A DNA stretch of 64,000 bases, taken from positions 1,794,252 to 1,858,251 of the forward strand of contig ML133503.1 in NCBI GenBank assembly GCA_003864495.1, read 5' to 3'. The notes under the pieces were generated by a model that worked only from the letters and a program-made list of their open reading frames with translations, searched no databases and was not told where the DNA came from. The position numbers and the translations under genes were made by a program. Source of the stretch: Nemopilema nomurai. Taxonomy: Eukaryota; Cnidaria; Scyphozoa; Rhizostomeae; Rhizostomatidae. Shown one piece after another: positions 47,381-59,620 of this stretch. The stretch's first letter is position 1; each line of letters opens with the position of its first letter.

Positions 47381-49493
47381 CAAGTAAATTATAGTTGTTC
47401 AGTTAAAAGACATCATGTTTAAATCAAAAACTACTTCCACTGTCCATATTGCCTATATGAAATGTGGTCCATGCAAATTTTAAATGAAAGTTATCGGTGT
47501 TTGCGTCTTTCTAATTTAGTGGAGATACACTAAGGTTATGGAGGTATAGACAAGTTTGATTTTCAAATACTGTTATGTTTTTGTACATTTTTTGCGGAGA
47601 ATACTGATTTTGGAGAAAAGGATCAGGGCAAAGGGGTGCTCTCCTTTTTTGAAAGCAACTAATAATTAAAACTGTGCTCACATCTGCAAAAAATCCCTTG
47701 TTGTTTGTTGTTCTCATAGGTTTCTTTGTAGAATTCTTTCTTTACAATGCAGTTATGATAATTCAAACTTTTGATGCAAGATGACATAAGATTTCTTTCT
47801 TGAGTGAAAAAGCTCTCCTGTAGTTCCTCCTTCAAGAAGTAAACTGTTAGAGGTCTCTTGCATGATTGCTCATTGAAGATTAGTGGTCTTTTTCTTCCAT
47901 TTTGTGGTCTAAACATCAACTCAATGTCCACTGATCTAGATTCAACTGTGAATTTTATTCAGCATACCCTTCTTTTTTAAGGTGGTGCTAGGTTTCATCT
48001 TTCATTTTGGAAACACTAAAAATTGATATTTTGGACAGTGCTTACATAGACTGTCAAAATGACACAGCATATCTTTGCCATGTTACAGACACCAAAAGAT
48101 CATGCAGTGGCACTTTTTGAAGTAATTTATCTGTTGAATCCTGAATTTACTGAGTTTGGTAGTAGGGTCCTTGACGAATACTTACCTAAAATCAGTAGCA
48201 GGTCAGTTTAATGGAACAAGCTTTAAATTTTTGATCTATTAAGCATTGAAAGGTCACTTAATGTAGACATTATCCTGTACAAATTGGTTTTACGTCCCAT
48301 TTTGCAGTTTAAATGTATTTTATTCAAAAACATGCAAATATCAATTAAGATGGACATCTGCATTAAAACTTTGTATGTGTGGAAACTGTGATAATCAGTA
48401 ATATCTTAATTGGTCTTAAATTGATTAGTTGTAGCTTAATTGTTCAAATCAAATTTGAATCAAGTTAAATCAAGAGTTTAAATCAAATTTGACAAATACC
48501 ATTGAATTAGATATTTCATCAATGTTTTTCCTCTAGTATCTGACATCAAAAGTGTTTGAATCTTGGATAGTTTACAATTTTATTTAGATATACTTAGTTA
48601 AGTGGACATAAGCAAGGGGCCTTACAGGGTTCAAATGATTGTATGTGTAACTGGCACCTAATTTGAAGAATCATACATAAAAGAATATGATTGAAGAGTG
48701 AAGTTTCTGTTACAGGGGCATCCAGTTACAGTAAGGCCAAAATGTACCAACCAACAAAACACATACTAGTTGGTGAATAACAAAAAATACAGTCACACAA
48801 AGTTGAAATGTTTGGTGCCTCTTTCACGTCATTAGATATTTGCAATGTGAGGGACAGGGTGTTGAAAAATTTCCATTATTTAGCCAATGAAATAGTGAGA
48901 CGAATCAATCTTATGCCCAGATTAGCAAGGCTAGCATATCTAGCAGAATTTTCAACATAACCAACTTCCCTTTCAGAAAAGACTAGAAATGACAACAAAG
49001 AAAAGAATCATTTAATGATTGAATAATGAGGCAGTTTGTAATGAAATACCAAGAAAATTTGGACTGTCAATCGATAAATATTTTGATTTTCCCTCCAGCT
49101 GGAAAGCGGGAGTAGACAAAATATAAATGAAAGAATAACAAGTATTACAATGCATGATTTGCTTGTAACCGAATAGTTGTTTGTAGGAAAGACCGAAATG
49201 GAAGACCAGTACACATAGACACAAATTGGCATCAAAGGTTGTTCATTAAATTGAACAGCGTATCAGCTGCTCTTTAAATGTATATGCTGTGTGAAAGATG
49301 ACGCCATAATGAAACAATACGAGCCAAACCCTATTCAATATGAGACTACAAACATGAAATGTGATAAGTTAACAGACTCCTCCTCCTTTAAACCAAACAT
49401 GAGTATAGGTTGTGAGTGAACAAAACAGTAAGCAATTATTGCAACTACTATAGTGAACCAAAGGTTTTAGGACTTAAAGTCTAAAAAATGACT

Positions 49494-50128
49494 AATCAAA
49501 AAAATTCGCTGAAGTGTCCATTTTCGATAACGTCCACAAAATTTTTACTGATGACTATCAGCTAATTGTTTATCTACAGTTATCCAGTTAATGGAATTTA
49601 CCCCTCTTCTATCTATCTTTTGCTTGACTGATGCTATATCAATACGTAGACGTTTTTCAGCAACAAGCTTTGTTTATAATAGATTTTCATAAAGTAACTT
49701 GTGTAATGTTTTGTTCAGCGAAAGGACGCTAGGACCCAGGCCTTATATATTGTTATGTTGGTAGAGTTATATAACGTTATGTTCGAAGCCGCCGTTTTTT
49801 GGAGTTGTCTACAATCTGCCTATTAGGCCACCGCAAACATAAATATAACAAATTGGAAGGCATTTGAGACTTCTTTGATAATAGATGCAAGGTAGAGAGC
49901 AATGTCTAAACAATCCACATGTTGAGACCTATCTACTGAACGATTGATTTCTTCTCCTTGCAAAAAGGCAGCTTTTATGTCTATTGCTTTGGCTTTCCAA
50001 CCCATTGTTGATGTTATGGCTAAGAATATGTGAAGTGATCTTTTGCTGGCAGTTGGTAAATCTGACCTCAACTCTGAATTCTGTTCCAATCCTCTTGCAA
50101 CTAACCTAGCTTTAACAAATTTTTACCC
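49494..50128 (-). pseudogene. copia reverse transcriptase and RNase H remnants, unit B
   Basis: The counterpart of 27105-27757. The reverse transcriptase start (KARLVARGLEQ to AFLQGEEI) is kept. The RNase H tail has lost 16 bp (CCGCGCTTTGTAAGAC of unit A), which shifts the frame in the middle of QLADSLTK. Confidence 0.8.
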
Positions 50129-50939
50129 ATCAATCACCTTTTCTGTTACCCGATTACCATCATTACCCAGGGTGTGCTCATTCTTGTCTGTCCTGCATCT
50201 TCAACTTCATCAAAGACTTTGAATTTACACAAATTTTGCAATTAATATGTTTAGCTTCCTCCACTTTATCTGACACAGAATTGTTATTTACAACTTCCAG
50301 TGACTCCCATTCTTCAACATATTTATCAAAATAAACCCCTTTTGGCTGCTCTTCCCCAAAATCCAGTTTGTTCAAGTATGCCCAGTTCCTTTCAGATGCT
50401 TTTCCATTCTGCTTATACTGTGCTTTCATGCCATACATCAATGGATGGATGAGGAAAACTAATTCGGCTAGGATCGCAATATCGTATCTGAGTCCAACGA
50501 AATTGGATGAGCGTCCTCTTAGTTGGTTAAAAAGTTCAAGATAAGTAAATTTGGTATTGTTAAACGTTATTGAAGTAACATGTTGGCCTGAGATATCTTT
50601 CGTATATACGCTCCTCCTGAGCGCGTCCGCATTCCCCGTGTCACCTTCCGAAAGTGGTTTGCGAAGCGTGCTATGTAGATTACGGGAGATTAAAGAGGTG
50701 CTGGGTCCGGGTTCTATTCATGTTTATAAAACCTGTAAATATTGTAGGTCTTGATGTTATGTTTTCCTTTGTAGATTGCATGTACATAGAAAGTCAGCGC
50801 CCCGACGTGCCATACTTCATTTGCTCGATCCGGGATATTAGAAAGGTGAGTTACCATAGCAATAACTTATGTAACTGCACAAAAACCTGAATCCGCCTTA
50901 AGTTGTTGTTGCTGTTTAAAGATGAGGATTCTCTTTATG

Positions 50940-51580
50940 CTCATTCCGAAGTCTTGCGTTTCTTCTTGTAACGCTGACAAATATCGCATTGATCTGATAC
51001 ATCATCAACTAGATCCAAAGTGCCTGCTTCATTAATGCCTGCATCTTTCATTAAAGATTTCAGTCTTTGTGATATGCGGTGAGCAAACTGCTTATGAAGC
51101 TTTTCCACAAGAGCCAATTGCACTTTTCTTTCATAGTGTGGTTTGATTGGACTTGAAGGCAGGATTCAACTGGTAACTCATGCTGATGTAGAGGAACACA
51201 GTAATGTCCTGAGCTTATGCACTGTAGATCAACTTCATGTCCAAAAATTGTTGCACTGTCATTTTCCAGATCTAGTTCTACTTTAGCAGCTTTTATTGAA
51301 TCCTCACTCAAGAGTAATGAAATGTCACTCTCAACAACATCTGTCACAATTTTAAATTGACAACTGCTAAAGAACATGGAATTGTCCTTTGGACTGTAAC
51401 TAACACCCACCTCCAAATCTGAAAGTTCTATTGCTGTTCTGCTGGGCAACCTGTGACACTTTATCATCACTCAGTGAGTCCAAATAGCCATTCTTCACCC
51501 GCAACAGTAGAACTACATGCACTACCAAGAACTGCCGAATACATGCACTCTGCCACTAAAACTTGCATTTCTGTGACTTG
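50940..51580 (-). pseudogene. copia protease and integrase zinc region, unit B
   Basis: The integrase zinc finger is fully readable here: HKQFAH, then a run ending CDICQRYKKKRKTSE (51123-50941). It gives the H-x4-H...C-x2-C finger that precedes the integrase core; the core itself is absent. The protease motif carries the same Asp to Gly change as unit A (AVLGSACSSTV), so that mutation predates the duplication. Confidence 0.8.
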
Positions 51581-51583
51581 ATT

Positions 51584-52636
51584 TCAAGTAAACAAAACTG
51601 CCTCCTCAAAAGCTGCTTTTCTCGCTTTAGTTTCATATGAATTTGGACAGTCCTTCTTTAAGTGTCTTATTAACCGACAACTCCTACATCGTAGAGGATA
51701 TCCATCTGGTCCAATGGGGTTAACCCGCTTGGTCCTTAATTCATTAGCCAGCAGCCGACCTCCCCTTTCCTTTACCTGGAATGCCAGTACTTCGACTATA
51801 GGCACTTTGCTGTATATTCTGAGGATGAAAGCTCCGCTTCCTTGCCCAATTAAAGCTACTTTGTGAGTAACCTTTTGTGAATAAGTCTTCCTGGTTTTGA
51901 TCTGTTTCTTGATAACTTTCAGTAACATATGCCGGCTCAACCTTAATAGCACTATGAGATATGGTCTCCTTGGCCAGAGATTGTTTTCCAAAAAACCTTA
52001 AAGCACTGCCCATCTGTTTTAATAAATCGGCTGTCTGTTTATAATCCACTCCTGTAAGAACCAACTGACTGGCTTTCTGGTCTAATTCTGCTCCTCTAGA
52101 AGCCTGAATGCACGAACTGCTTCAGGAATCTCCATTTGAATTTGTTTGTTCTATTCTAAAGCTTTTCAAAATCCATTACATAAACATCCATCAACATGTC
52201 AGCCTTTCGGCCGAATCGGTCAAAGTCAAAGAATGTTTCATATGCATCAGATAATTCATCCTTCTTAAATATTTGATCCATGTAAGTGATTAGTTTGTAT
52301 TGCCATCTGCGACTTTCAAATCATCAATCGTCACAACACTAAACACTTTATCTCTTATCCCACTTCCATCATTCTCAGGCAAAGATATTGCAACTGCCAA
52401 GCCTTGTTTATTCTCTGTAAGATCTGTTAGCTCCTTCCAGGCATTTATCTCTTCAATCCATCTACTGTAAGTTTATTATCAATATCGAACACCGGCGGTG
52501 TTTTAAAAGCTGCCGCCAGCTGCCGCTGAATCCAACTCTGATAATCCGCCGATCCGCCGATTTTCTGTACTGTGTAACAGTTCTCATTTAAAAACATACA
52601 CTTTCTTCCATCTATAAACGCTTTGCTAACTTTCAT
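51584..52636 (-). pseudogene. copia gag, unit B
   Basis: The start is ATG 52636 (MKVSKAFIDGRKC). The CCHC knuckle CRSCRLIRHLKKDC near the 3' end is intact. Extra small deletions compared with A (near 51745 and 52095) break the frame further. Confidence 0.82.
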
Positions 52637-53779
52637 TTTGCACAACTACCCTCTGCTACCACGAAAAGATGACACCATAATGAAACACATGTTTATGCAT
52701 TTAGGCACTCTTCCAAGCCAACCCCTATTCAATACGAGGCTACTAACATGAAATATGACAGTTTAACATTATGCCTAAGTTAAGTTTGGTTCTTTGTTAA
52801 GAAATGATCTTGCAAGTTTGTAACTTTGATTCAGGTATGAAGATCATTGTTTGATCATACGCAACTTTTCATTAAGTTTTTCATAAAGTGCTTATACTGG
52901 GTAGAATGTCGACTATACAAACTGCATCCACTATTGCCATATTGAAATATTTTGGGAATTTAATTAGGTGGAAAGATGGGAACTCGACAGGGGAGATTAT
53001 GTTATTTAGCAAAGAGAGGAAGCATCTCAGAGAATGTCCATAAAACTGATTGAAGTTAATACCTGAGAATTATCCTTCACCTCTGCTTGCCAAGGTAATC
53101 ATAGCTATAAACGTTGTCCTACGATGACGCAACAGTTCTCCCCAAAGAACGTGAGTGTTACCAACAAAATGTAACAAATCAAACAAAATTGATTTGGGCG
53201 ATCAAGGGCAAGGGACAATAGAAAGACAAGTAGATAAACGAACAAGAACGAAATTTAAAAGCCTGCTTTCAAAAAACACTCGGGAAAGCACCTAGTACTC
53301 ATCTAATCAAAAGACAATTGCAAAACTGTAAGAAAGGCTTCGTTATTTACAAATGATTTAGCAGGGCCAGTAATATCACACGATTCATTGTCCGAAGAAA
53401 AAGGGCGATGATTAGCACAGTTTCAGGCTGCCTAAGTTCTTGTCCTGTTTGTAATTATGGTTCACTGTTCAGTGATAAATACCGACAATTGCCCGTCGTA
53501 TCTGTACACAGTAAATAGGCAACTCGACAGGTCTAAAGATGTACATTAACAAGTATATCGGAAATAAGTATACAGAAAATATTTCACCTTTATAACATCT
53601 CACTTATTGAACTTAATCATCCTGTTTTTCCGTCTTTAGTTCAGTTGGCGGATGGTGAGGATGGACTCCAAGGGACGGAAATGATAATTTTGGAAAAATT
53701 TTCATCCCGGAAAAAGCAGTGAGTGGTTTGCTCACTAGCGCGCTTTGATTTTTTTATATTGTTGTTTTGCTTATTATAA

Positions 53780-55560
53780 GTATTAGTTTGAGTAGTTTGT
53801 TTCCTACCTGTTTCGCATGACGGTGTTCCATCACCATTCATCGTCTTGAAGTGAGGCGTAGGGGCGATGAGAAACGTCGTTTCAGGTGCCTTAGGTTGTT
53901 GTGTTTTTGTAATCACAATCCCCAGTTCAATGTTTAGTACCGACTATGGCCCCTCGGTCAGTACAGAAGAACATTGAATAGGTATCGTAGGACGGTTATG
54001 CGATACCAAGTGGGAGAGTTTTTACCAATAAACCAATAATTTGGAGCAACTACATGTATCATAGTGTTAAGTAGTAGCTTGGGTAGTTTGTTTCCTACCT
54101 GTTTCGCATGACGGTGTTCCATCACCATTCATCGCCTTGAAGTGGGGCATAGGGGCGATGAGAAACGTCGTTTCAGGTGCCTTAGGTTGTTGTGTTTTTG
54201 TAATCACAATCCCCAGTTCAATGTTTAGTACCGACTATGGCCCCTCGGTCAGTACAAAGAACATTGAATAGGTATCGTAGGACGGTTATGCGATACCAAG
54301 TGGGAGAGTTTTTACCAATAAACCAACAATTTGGAGCAACTACATGTATCATAGTGATCAGTAGTAACTTGGGTAGTTTGTTTCCGACCTGTTTCGCATG
54401 ACGGTGTTCCATCACCATTCATCGCCTTGAAGTGGGGCATAGGGGCGATGAGAAACGTCGTTTCAGGTGCCTTAGGTTGTTGTGTTTTTGTAATCACAAT
54501 CCCCAGTTCATTGTTTAGTACCGACTTGGCCCCTCGGTCAGTACAGAAGAACATTGAATAGGTATCGTAGGGCGGTTATGCGATACCAAGTGGGAGAGTT
54601 TTTACCAATAAACCAATAATTTGGAGCAACTACATGTATCATAGTGATCAGTAGTAACTTGGGTAGTTTGTTTCCTACCTGTTTCGCATGACGGTGTTCC
54701 ATCACCATTCATCGCCTTGAAGTGGGGCATAGGGGCGATGAGAAACGTCGTTTCAGGTGCCTTAGGTTGTTGTGTTTTTGTAATCACAATCCCCAGTTCA
54801 TTGTTTAGTACCGACTATGGCCCCTCGGTCAGTACAGAAGAACATTGAATAGGTATCGTAGGGCGGTTATGCGATACCAAGTGGGAGAGTTTTTACCAAT
54901 AAACCAATAATTTGGAGCAACTACATGTATCATAGTGTAGTAGCTTGGGTAGTTTGTTTCCTACCTGTTTCGCATGACGGTGTTCCATCACCATTCATCG
55001 CCTTGAAGTGGGGCATAGGGGCGATGAGAAACGTCGTTTCAGGTGCTTTAGGTTGTTGTGTTATTTGTAATCACAGTTCCCCGTTCAACGGTTTAGTATG
55101 ACCATAGCCCATTGGCTCTGTACGCAGCAGCTTTGAATAGGCGTATCTCGAACGTGGTCTAGGGATATTCACGGGGACTAACTTCGCAATTTAACCAATA
55201 ATTTGGAACGACTACAAATAAAATAAAATATATTTTATTCATAATTAGAGTAATGATTAAAGTAATTGTAAATGGTAATTTAAGTAGTTTGTTTCCTACC
55301 TGTTTCGCATGACGGTGTTCCATCACCATTCATCACCTTGAATTAGGGCATAGGGGTGATGAGAAACGTCGTTTCAGGTGCCTTAGGTTATTGTGTTATT
55401 TGTGATCACAGTCTCCCGTTCAACGCTCTAGTATGACCTCAGCCCATTGGCTCTGTACGCAGTAGCTTTGAATAGGCGTATCTCGAACGAGAGATCCATG
55501 GGGAAATGCGATTTTTACGAATTAACCAATGATTAGAAATGACTACACCTAGTGTTACTG
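53780..55560 (+). repeat. Tandem array of 291/335-bp monomers, unit B, six copies
   Basis: Cores begin at 53792, 54083, 54373, 54663, 54949 and 55284. The first four spacers are type 1 (286-291 bp), the fifth type 2 (335 bp), and the last is the terminal variant also seen at the end of the unit A array. Core stem variants here are CATCGTC/GGCGATG (a T-G wobble), CATCGCC/GGCGATG and CATCACC/GGTGATG. The first and last monomers match those of unit A in position, so the copy-number change lies inside the array. Confidence 0.92.
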
Positions 55561-55958
55561 ATATGTTTGATTTTCCTTATGCTCCCTCTGTCTTCCGAGG
55601 CTAAGGGGTTACGTTTCTTCAATTTAAGCATAGTTGGGGATTCAGGACGACGGTTGGAAAGTTATGCTGAGGCTTTTCAGGACGATTTACAACTTCTTCT
55701 AACCTGAGAGAGGTGGTAAGTAGCGAAGAAATTTTTTTTCGTTGTATTCTTTCTAGGCCCCTATCATTGATAAAGTTGCAAGTAGCTAATGCTTTCAGTT
55801 GTCCTCACTCTTCACATGCGTCTTAATTTTTCACTTGTGTTAGGGTATTTGGATGTTGATAAACGCTTTTCAGGTACCTTAGGCTTTTTTTACCCTTAAT
55901 CACCTTCCTCTTTCAATGTTCAATGCTTAGTTTCACGAATCATGTCATTTCGCAGACA

Positions 55959-56543
55959 ATGGGTGAGTGGGAAGAGGTTGCAGTTCAGACAATGTTTTGG
56001 AACAATCAAAAGAATCAAAAGTACTCTTTCTTATTGCTTGGAGCCAAGGGAGTCGATGCAAAGACGTTTGAGAGCTATTTGTTTCCTAAACCAGGTACTG
56101 ATAAGATTTTGGCACTTTTTTACTATAATTCTTGTATATTTAGCCGTGTCTTTGTTTAATTTCTTTGACTTGAGATCTCCTTCCTTGGATTTATAAAGAA
56201 AGACATTGGATATTGAAAGGAAAAGCATTATTTTTGAAACGGAAAATGTAAAGACATAGATCCATGCTTTTTTGTTATGATGGCGAAAGTTTCAACCTGA
56301 AGCTGTGAAAGCCAGTGACATTACAAGGAAGCAATGATTAGTACACATTGGTTGTGAACACAGAAAGGCAAAACGAAACCTTCTACACCGTGACCCTGTA
56401 AAAAGTCTCGCAAAATCAACTTATTCTTAGAAAGATCTTCTACTTTTTATTAAAGCTCTAATCATTTTGCACCTCTTTTCTCTTTAGATGTGGTTGGGTC
56501 ATTTGAAAAGACGGTATCATGGCCAGCATATTTAAATAAATAA
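55959..56543 (+). CDS. Candidate two-exon small gene, unit B, unknown family
   Basis: Exon one runs from ATG 55959 to a donor CCAG|GTACTG at 56094 and reads MGEWEEVAVQTMFWNNQKN, ending ESYLFPKP. Exon two starts after a strong acceptor TTTTCTCTTTAG at 56487 and joins in phase (DVVGSFEKTVSWPAYLNK). It ends at TAA 56541-56543, giving 63 residues in all. A further plus-strand exon-like block follows at 56588-56640 (GDPIGEEDKEAFYLYQ, donor GTAAGT). The same exon in unit A is frameshifted and has a stop. The start could lie further upstream, since an acceptor-like TTTCGCAG immediately precedes ACAATGGG. I do not recognise the family; it may be a gene fragment. Confidence 0.3.
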
Positions 56544-56705
56544 CTAGCAACAAGAACGGAAATAGAAAGACTGCATTTGTGGCTAAGGTTTGGGAGACCC
56601 CATTGGAGAAGAAGACAAAGAGGCTTTTTATCTGTACCAGGTAAGTCCTGTCTTCTCACTTCTTTATGTTGCAGTTTTGACACGGCAAAAAAGACATTCT
56701 ACAAT

Positions 56706-57711
56706 CCTAGATGAGATGTTGCGTACGAGGAGCAGTATAAAATGTGAACGGCAACAGGGACGCATGCAATGGCAAAGTTTGCAGATATTGAGCTTGCAAA
56801 AAGGAAATCGAGCTTTTAGAAGTTGTAACTTACAGGATTAGCCAAAAAGAATTTAATTGCACAGGGTTGTATGTTAAAGCAATTTATGAAACTAGAATTT
56901 TGATGTAGTCAGCAACTAGTGGTTTTTCCAATGCTTCATAACTTCACGATCAATCTCTGATTTGATTACATTTTCAAGATATGAATGTCACCAATTTGAG
57001 ATCATATATATTTTGAATTCTTAAGTCCCCACACAACACTTTCAAGTTTCAAAATCTGGTATTTGTAGTTTATTTGGTATCATTTTCGCAGGAAAATGTG
57101 TAGAACCACGAAGAGCTTCATACTATCTTTCGATGGCTTAGTCTATCTGTAATCTTTTCTTTCCATCAGGATAAAACTCAATTAGTGTTTTTTCTAACCA
57201 ATTTGTTTTAATTCTAGAAAATGTTCCTCACATGGTTGTGAACGGAAAACAGCCTGTGAAAATTAGCCAACGAAAGACAAGAGACAGAAATGAGAAATTC
57301 TGTTCATTAAACGAAGCAAAACACGATCCATGTACATGAATCAAATTACAACCCTCTACCAATTTGTGCATACCTCATCCTGGTTTCAACCAAAAGTAAG
57401 AAGTGTTGCTTTGTACTCATTCTATCCCCTTGGTGTCATAGTGCTTACGGCGAAAATTGTGACTAGAATGCATTTTATGAATGTACCATTCCGTCGTCTT
57501 GAGAAAAAGGTAGCGAAATATGCTTTTAGTTAAGCCAAATACCTGCGAGGAGAATTAGATGGCCTATGCGATGGGAACCTGATGATCGATGAGTCATTCC
57601 AATTAACGTTAAGTGTGGCAGTCACCTTGAAATCATAGTGAGTACTATCTTTTAAACAGTAAGAGTTATACTGAAATTTATTGTACCATCAACCTAGGCT
57701 TCATTGCTGAT
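56706..57711. other. Segment of about 1 kb found in unit B but not A
   Basis: Unit A joins CTACAAT directly to TGCTGAT. In unit B this segment lies between. It includes a plus-strand exon-like stretch at 57218-57339, after an acceptor TTTTAATTCTAG, reading NVPHMVVNGKQPVKISQRKT and ending at TGA. A short shared AT/ATT at the edges suits a deletion in A better than an insertion in B. No transposon ends are visible. Confidence 0.5.
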
Positions 57712-59479
57712 GTAAGAATGCTACCTGTACTTGCTCTTCTATTGAAATATGCCTATAGCTTTGTGAATTATTTTCATAAAATGCGATAACTATACTTCCT
57801 TTCAACTGGCCTTTTATCAACTCTTTTCAATGCTTATCAACTCTTTCAACTGGCCTTTTATCAACTCTTTTCTGGCCTTTTGCTCTGAGTGGTCGTTATC
57901 ACAGCCAGCCAATTCTAACAAGCAACATCTCTATCTTTAATTAATGATTTAAAGGACTTAGAAATTTAGTTTCGGTGAAAACGTAATTGGAATAGAAAAC
58001 GAGGTATTTCTCTGAACTTTCTATTCTTGAGCTTAATTTGAATTCCGTGCCCAAACGATTATCCACTAAAGTCTCTCGCTTTTCCCATTTGATAAGGGCT
58101 ACCATGGACTATGGGGCTACAAGGGACTTCAGCTAAGTGTGGGCTAAAGTATCTTATTCCTTTGTGAACAACAATACAAAGAAGACTTGGCCATCTTTTC
58201 GTGAAGTTTATTTTGCCAATCGCAGAATGATCTGTAAATTCCTGCTTTCCTTACCCTTTTGGAAGAAAATACATTACTTTTAACTTCGCTGTCACATCAT
58301 TTTTAGCTTCTTAACTGAAAAATATGCGTCACCAAAGGAGCCGTAAATCTGTCTTTTTTGGTCCAGACAAGAATCAATGTATAGATGCTCCGTTAATTGT
58401 TATTCTAAAGTTTGACATGTCCCTCTCGCAAATCACAAAGCTCAGATACGCTAGGAATCGTGTAACCTATTCATTTTGGTTCATTAGTTTGCAGATAAAT
58501 ATAAATACACAACATAAAGACTTTATAATGAAATTTCGATGTTATTCTAGATTTACCAACAAGTGTCGTGCTTTGTTCAAACAAATGTGGAACTGTGGTC
58601 TCATGTGATTACAGAAAGGTGGTCACATCAAGGTGACCGCTATCATGGCTTCAAAAAACACAGTCCAGTTGCTCGATCTACTCCTTTTTAGAACAGTGAT
58701 TGAAGTGGCGGTTTGTTTCAGCAAGAATTGGTACTCGAATGCATTCAATATAATGTGACAAGAATTTACTGTCTCATGTGTAAATTTATGCGGAGGCTTA
58801 GATCCGCCCCTGTTTTCCCTACCATCAATGAGGGTTCACTTTTCTTTTTCACCAACTTTTCCTTTTTCACCAACCAGCAACTTTTTCAAAGCATTCAAAG
58901 CTTCTCTTTCCTGAGTGTGCGGAAATTTGATTGAATAAACAGCAATTATTGAATAAAGGTATTTGACAAACACTCTATGATATCCATTTCAGTAGAAGGG
59001 CAAAAAACAATCAATGTAAAAAAACTTGGACGTTTTGTTCTCGATATAGATTTTTGGTCTTTTCAGTCCATATTATTGCATAAGATTTCTGGAAGATTAT
59101 GGTTTGCAGAATGCAACATACAATATAATTTGCTACATAGTACACGAGAAATACCAAAAAGATGTGAATAAATAAAAGATGTGAATAAATGAAAAGTTGT
59201 TTGTAGTTTGACAGACAGCATTCTAGTCCTAGTAAAGCGAGTATTGCATTAAAATGCCATCGTCACGCAAGCTATACTTTCCTTAAGATGGTGGTAAAAC
59301 CGCCAAAGAAACGTTTGATTTCTGGCGTTGCTTCTTGACAAACATGGCATTCATGAAGGTCTCTTGACAGTGATGTGGCTGGACCATTTTTGGTGGGTGG
59401 CGTTTAGAAAAAAAGTGGCCAACTTTACTTTTCTGTCCAACTTTTTCTCCACAGAAGGTTTCAAGATTTCGAGCCCTGA

Positions 59480-59620
59480 AGACTAAACCCTACTACTCCA
59501 AAATTTTTGGATGCTCGGGTGCAGGTAGGAGATATGCTGGAAAATGAAGGGGAAGATTGGAACATTGTAATTGACGACAGGTCACGTAGTGTAGTGGAAT
59601 TGGGTGTGAAAACGCTCTAA
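59480..59620 (+). other. Short conserved open frame (47 codons), unit B
   Basis: The counterpart of 36896-37036. It has the same frame, same stop and one conservative residue change (PKFLDAR against PKLLDAR). Survival of the frame in both units is weak support for coding, because the units are nearly identical overall. Confidence 0.25.

Larger units (their letters stand above)
49291..52768 (-). mobile_element. copia-type LTR retrotransposon with both LTRs, unit B
   Basis: The 5' LTR is about 52768-52662 (107 bp, starting TGTTAAAC on the minus strand). It is followed by a primer binding site TGGTAGCAGAGG at 52661-52650. The 3' LTR is about 49374-49291, preceded by a polypurine tract (TAAAGGAGGAGGAGTC on the minus strand). 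The LTRs share GTCTCATATTGAATAGGG-like blocks and TTTCATTATGG(C/T)GTCATCTTT; the 3' LTR lacks about 27 bp in the middle. LTRs near 100 bp are very short for copia elements. The interior has the same missing integrase core as unit A. Confidence 0.85.
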
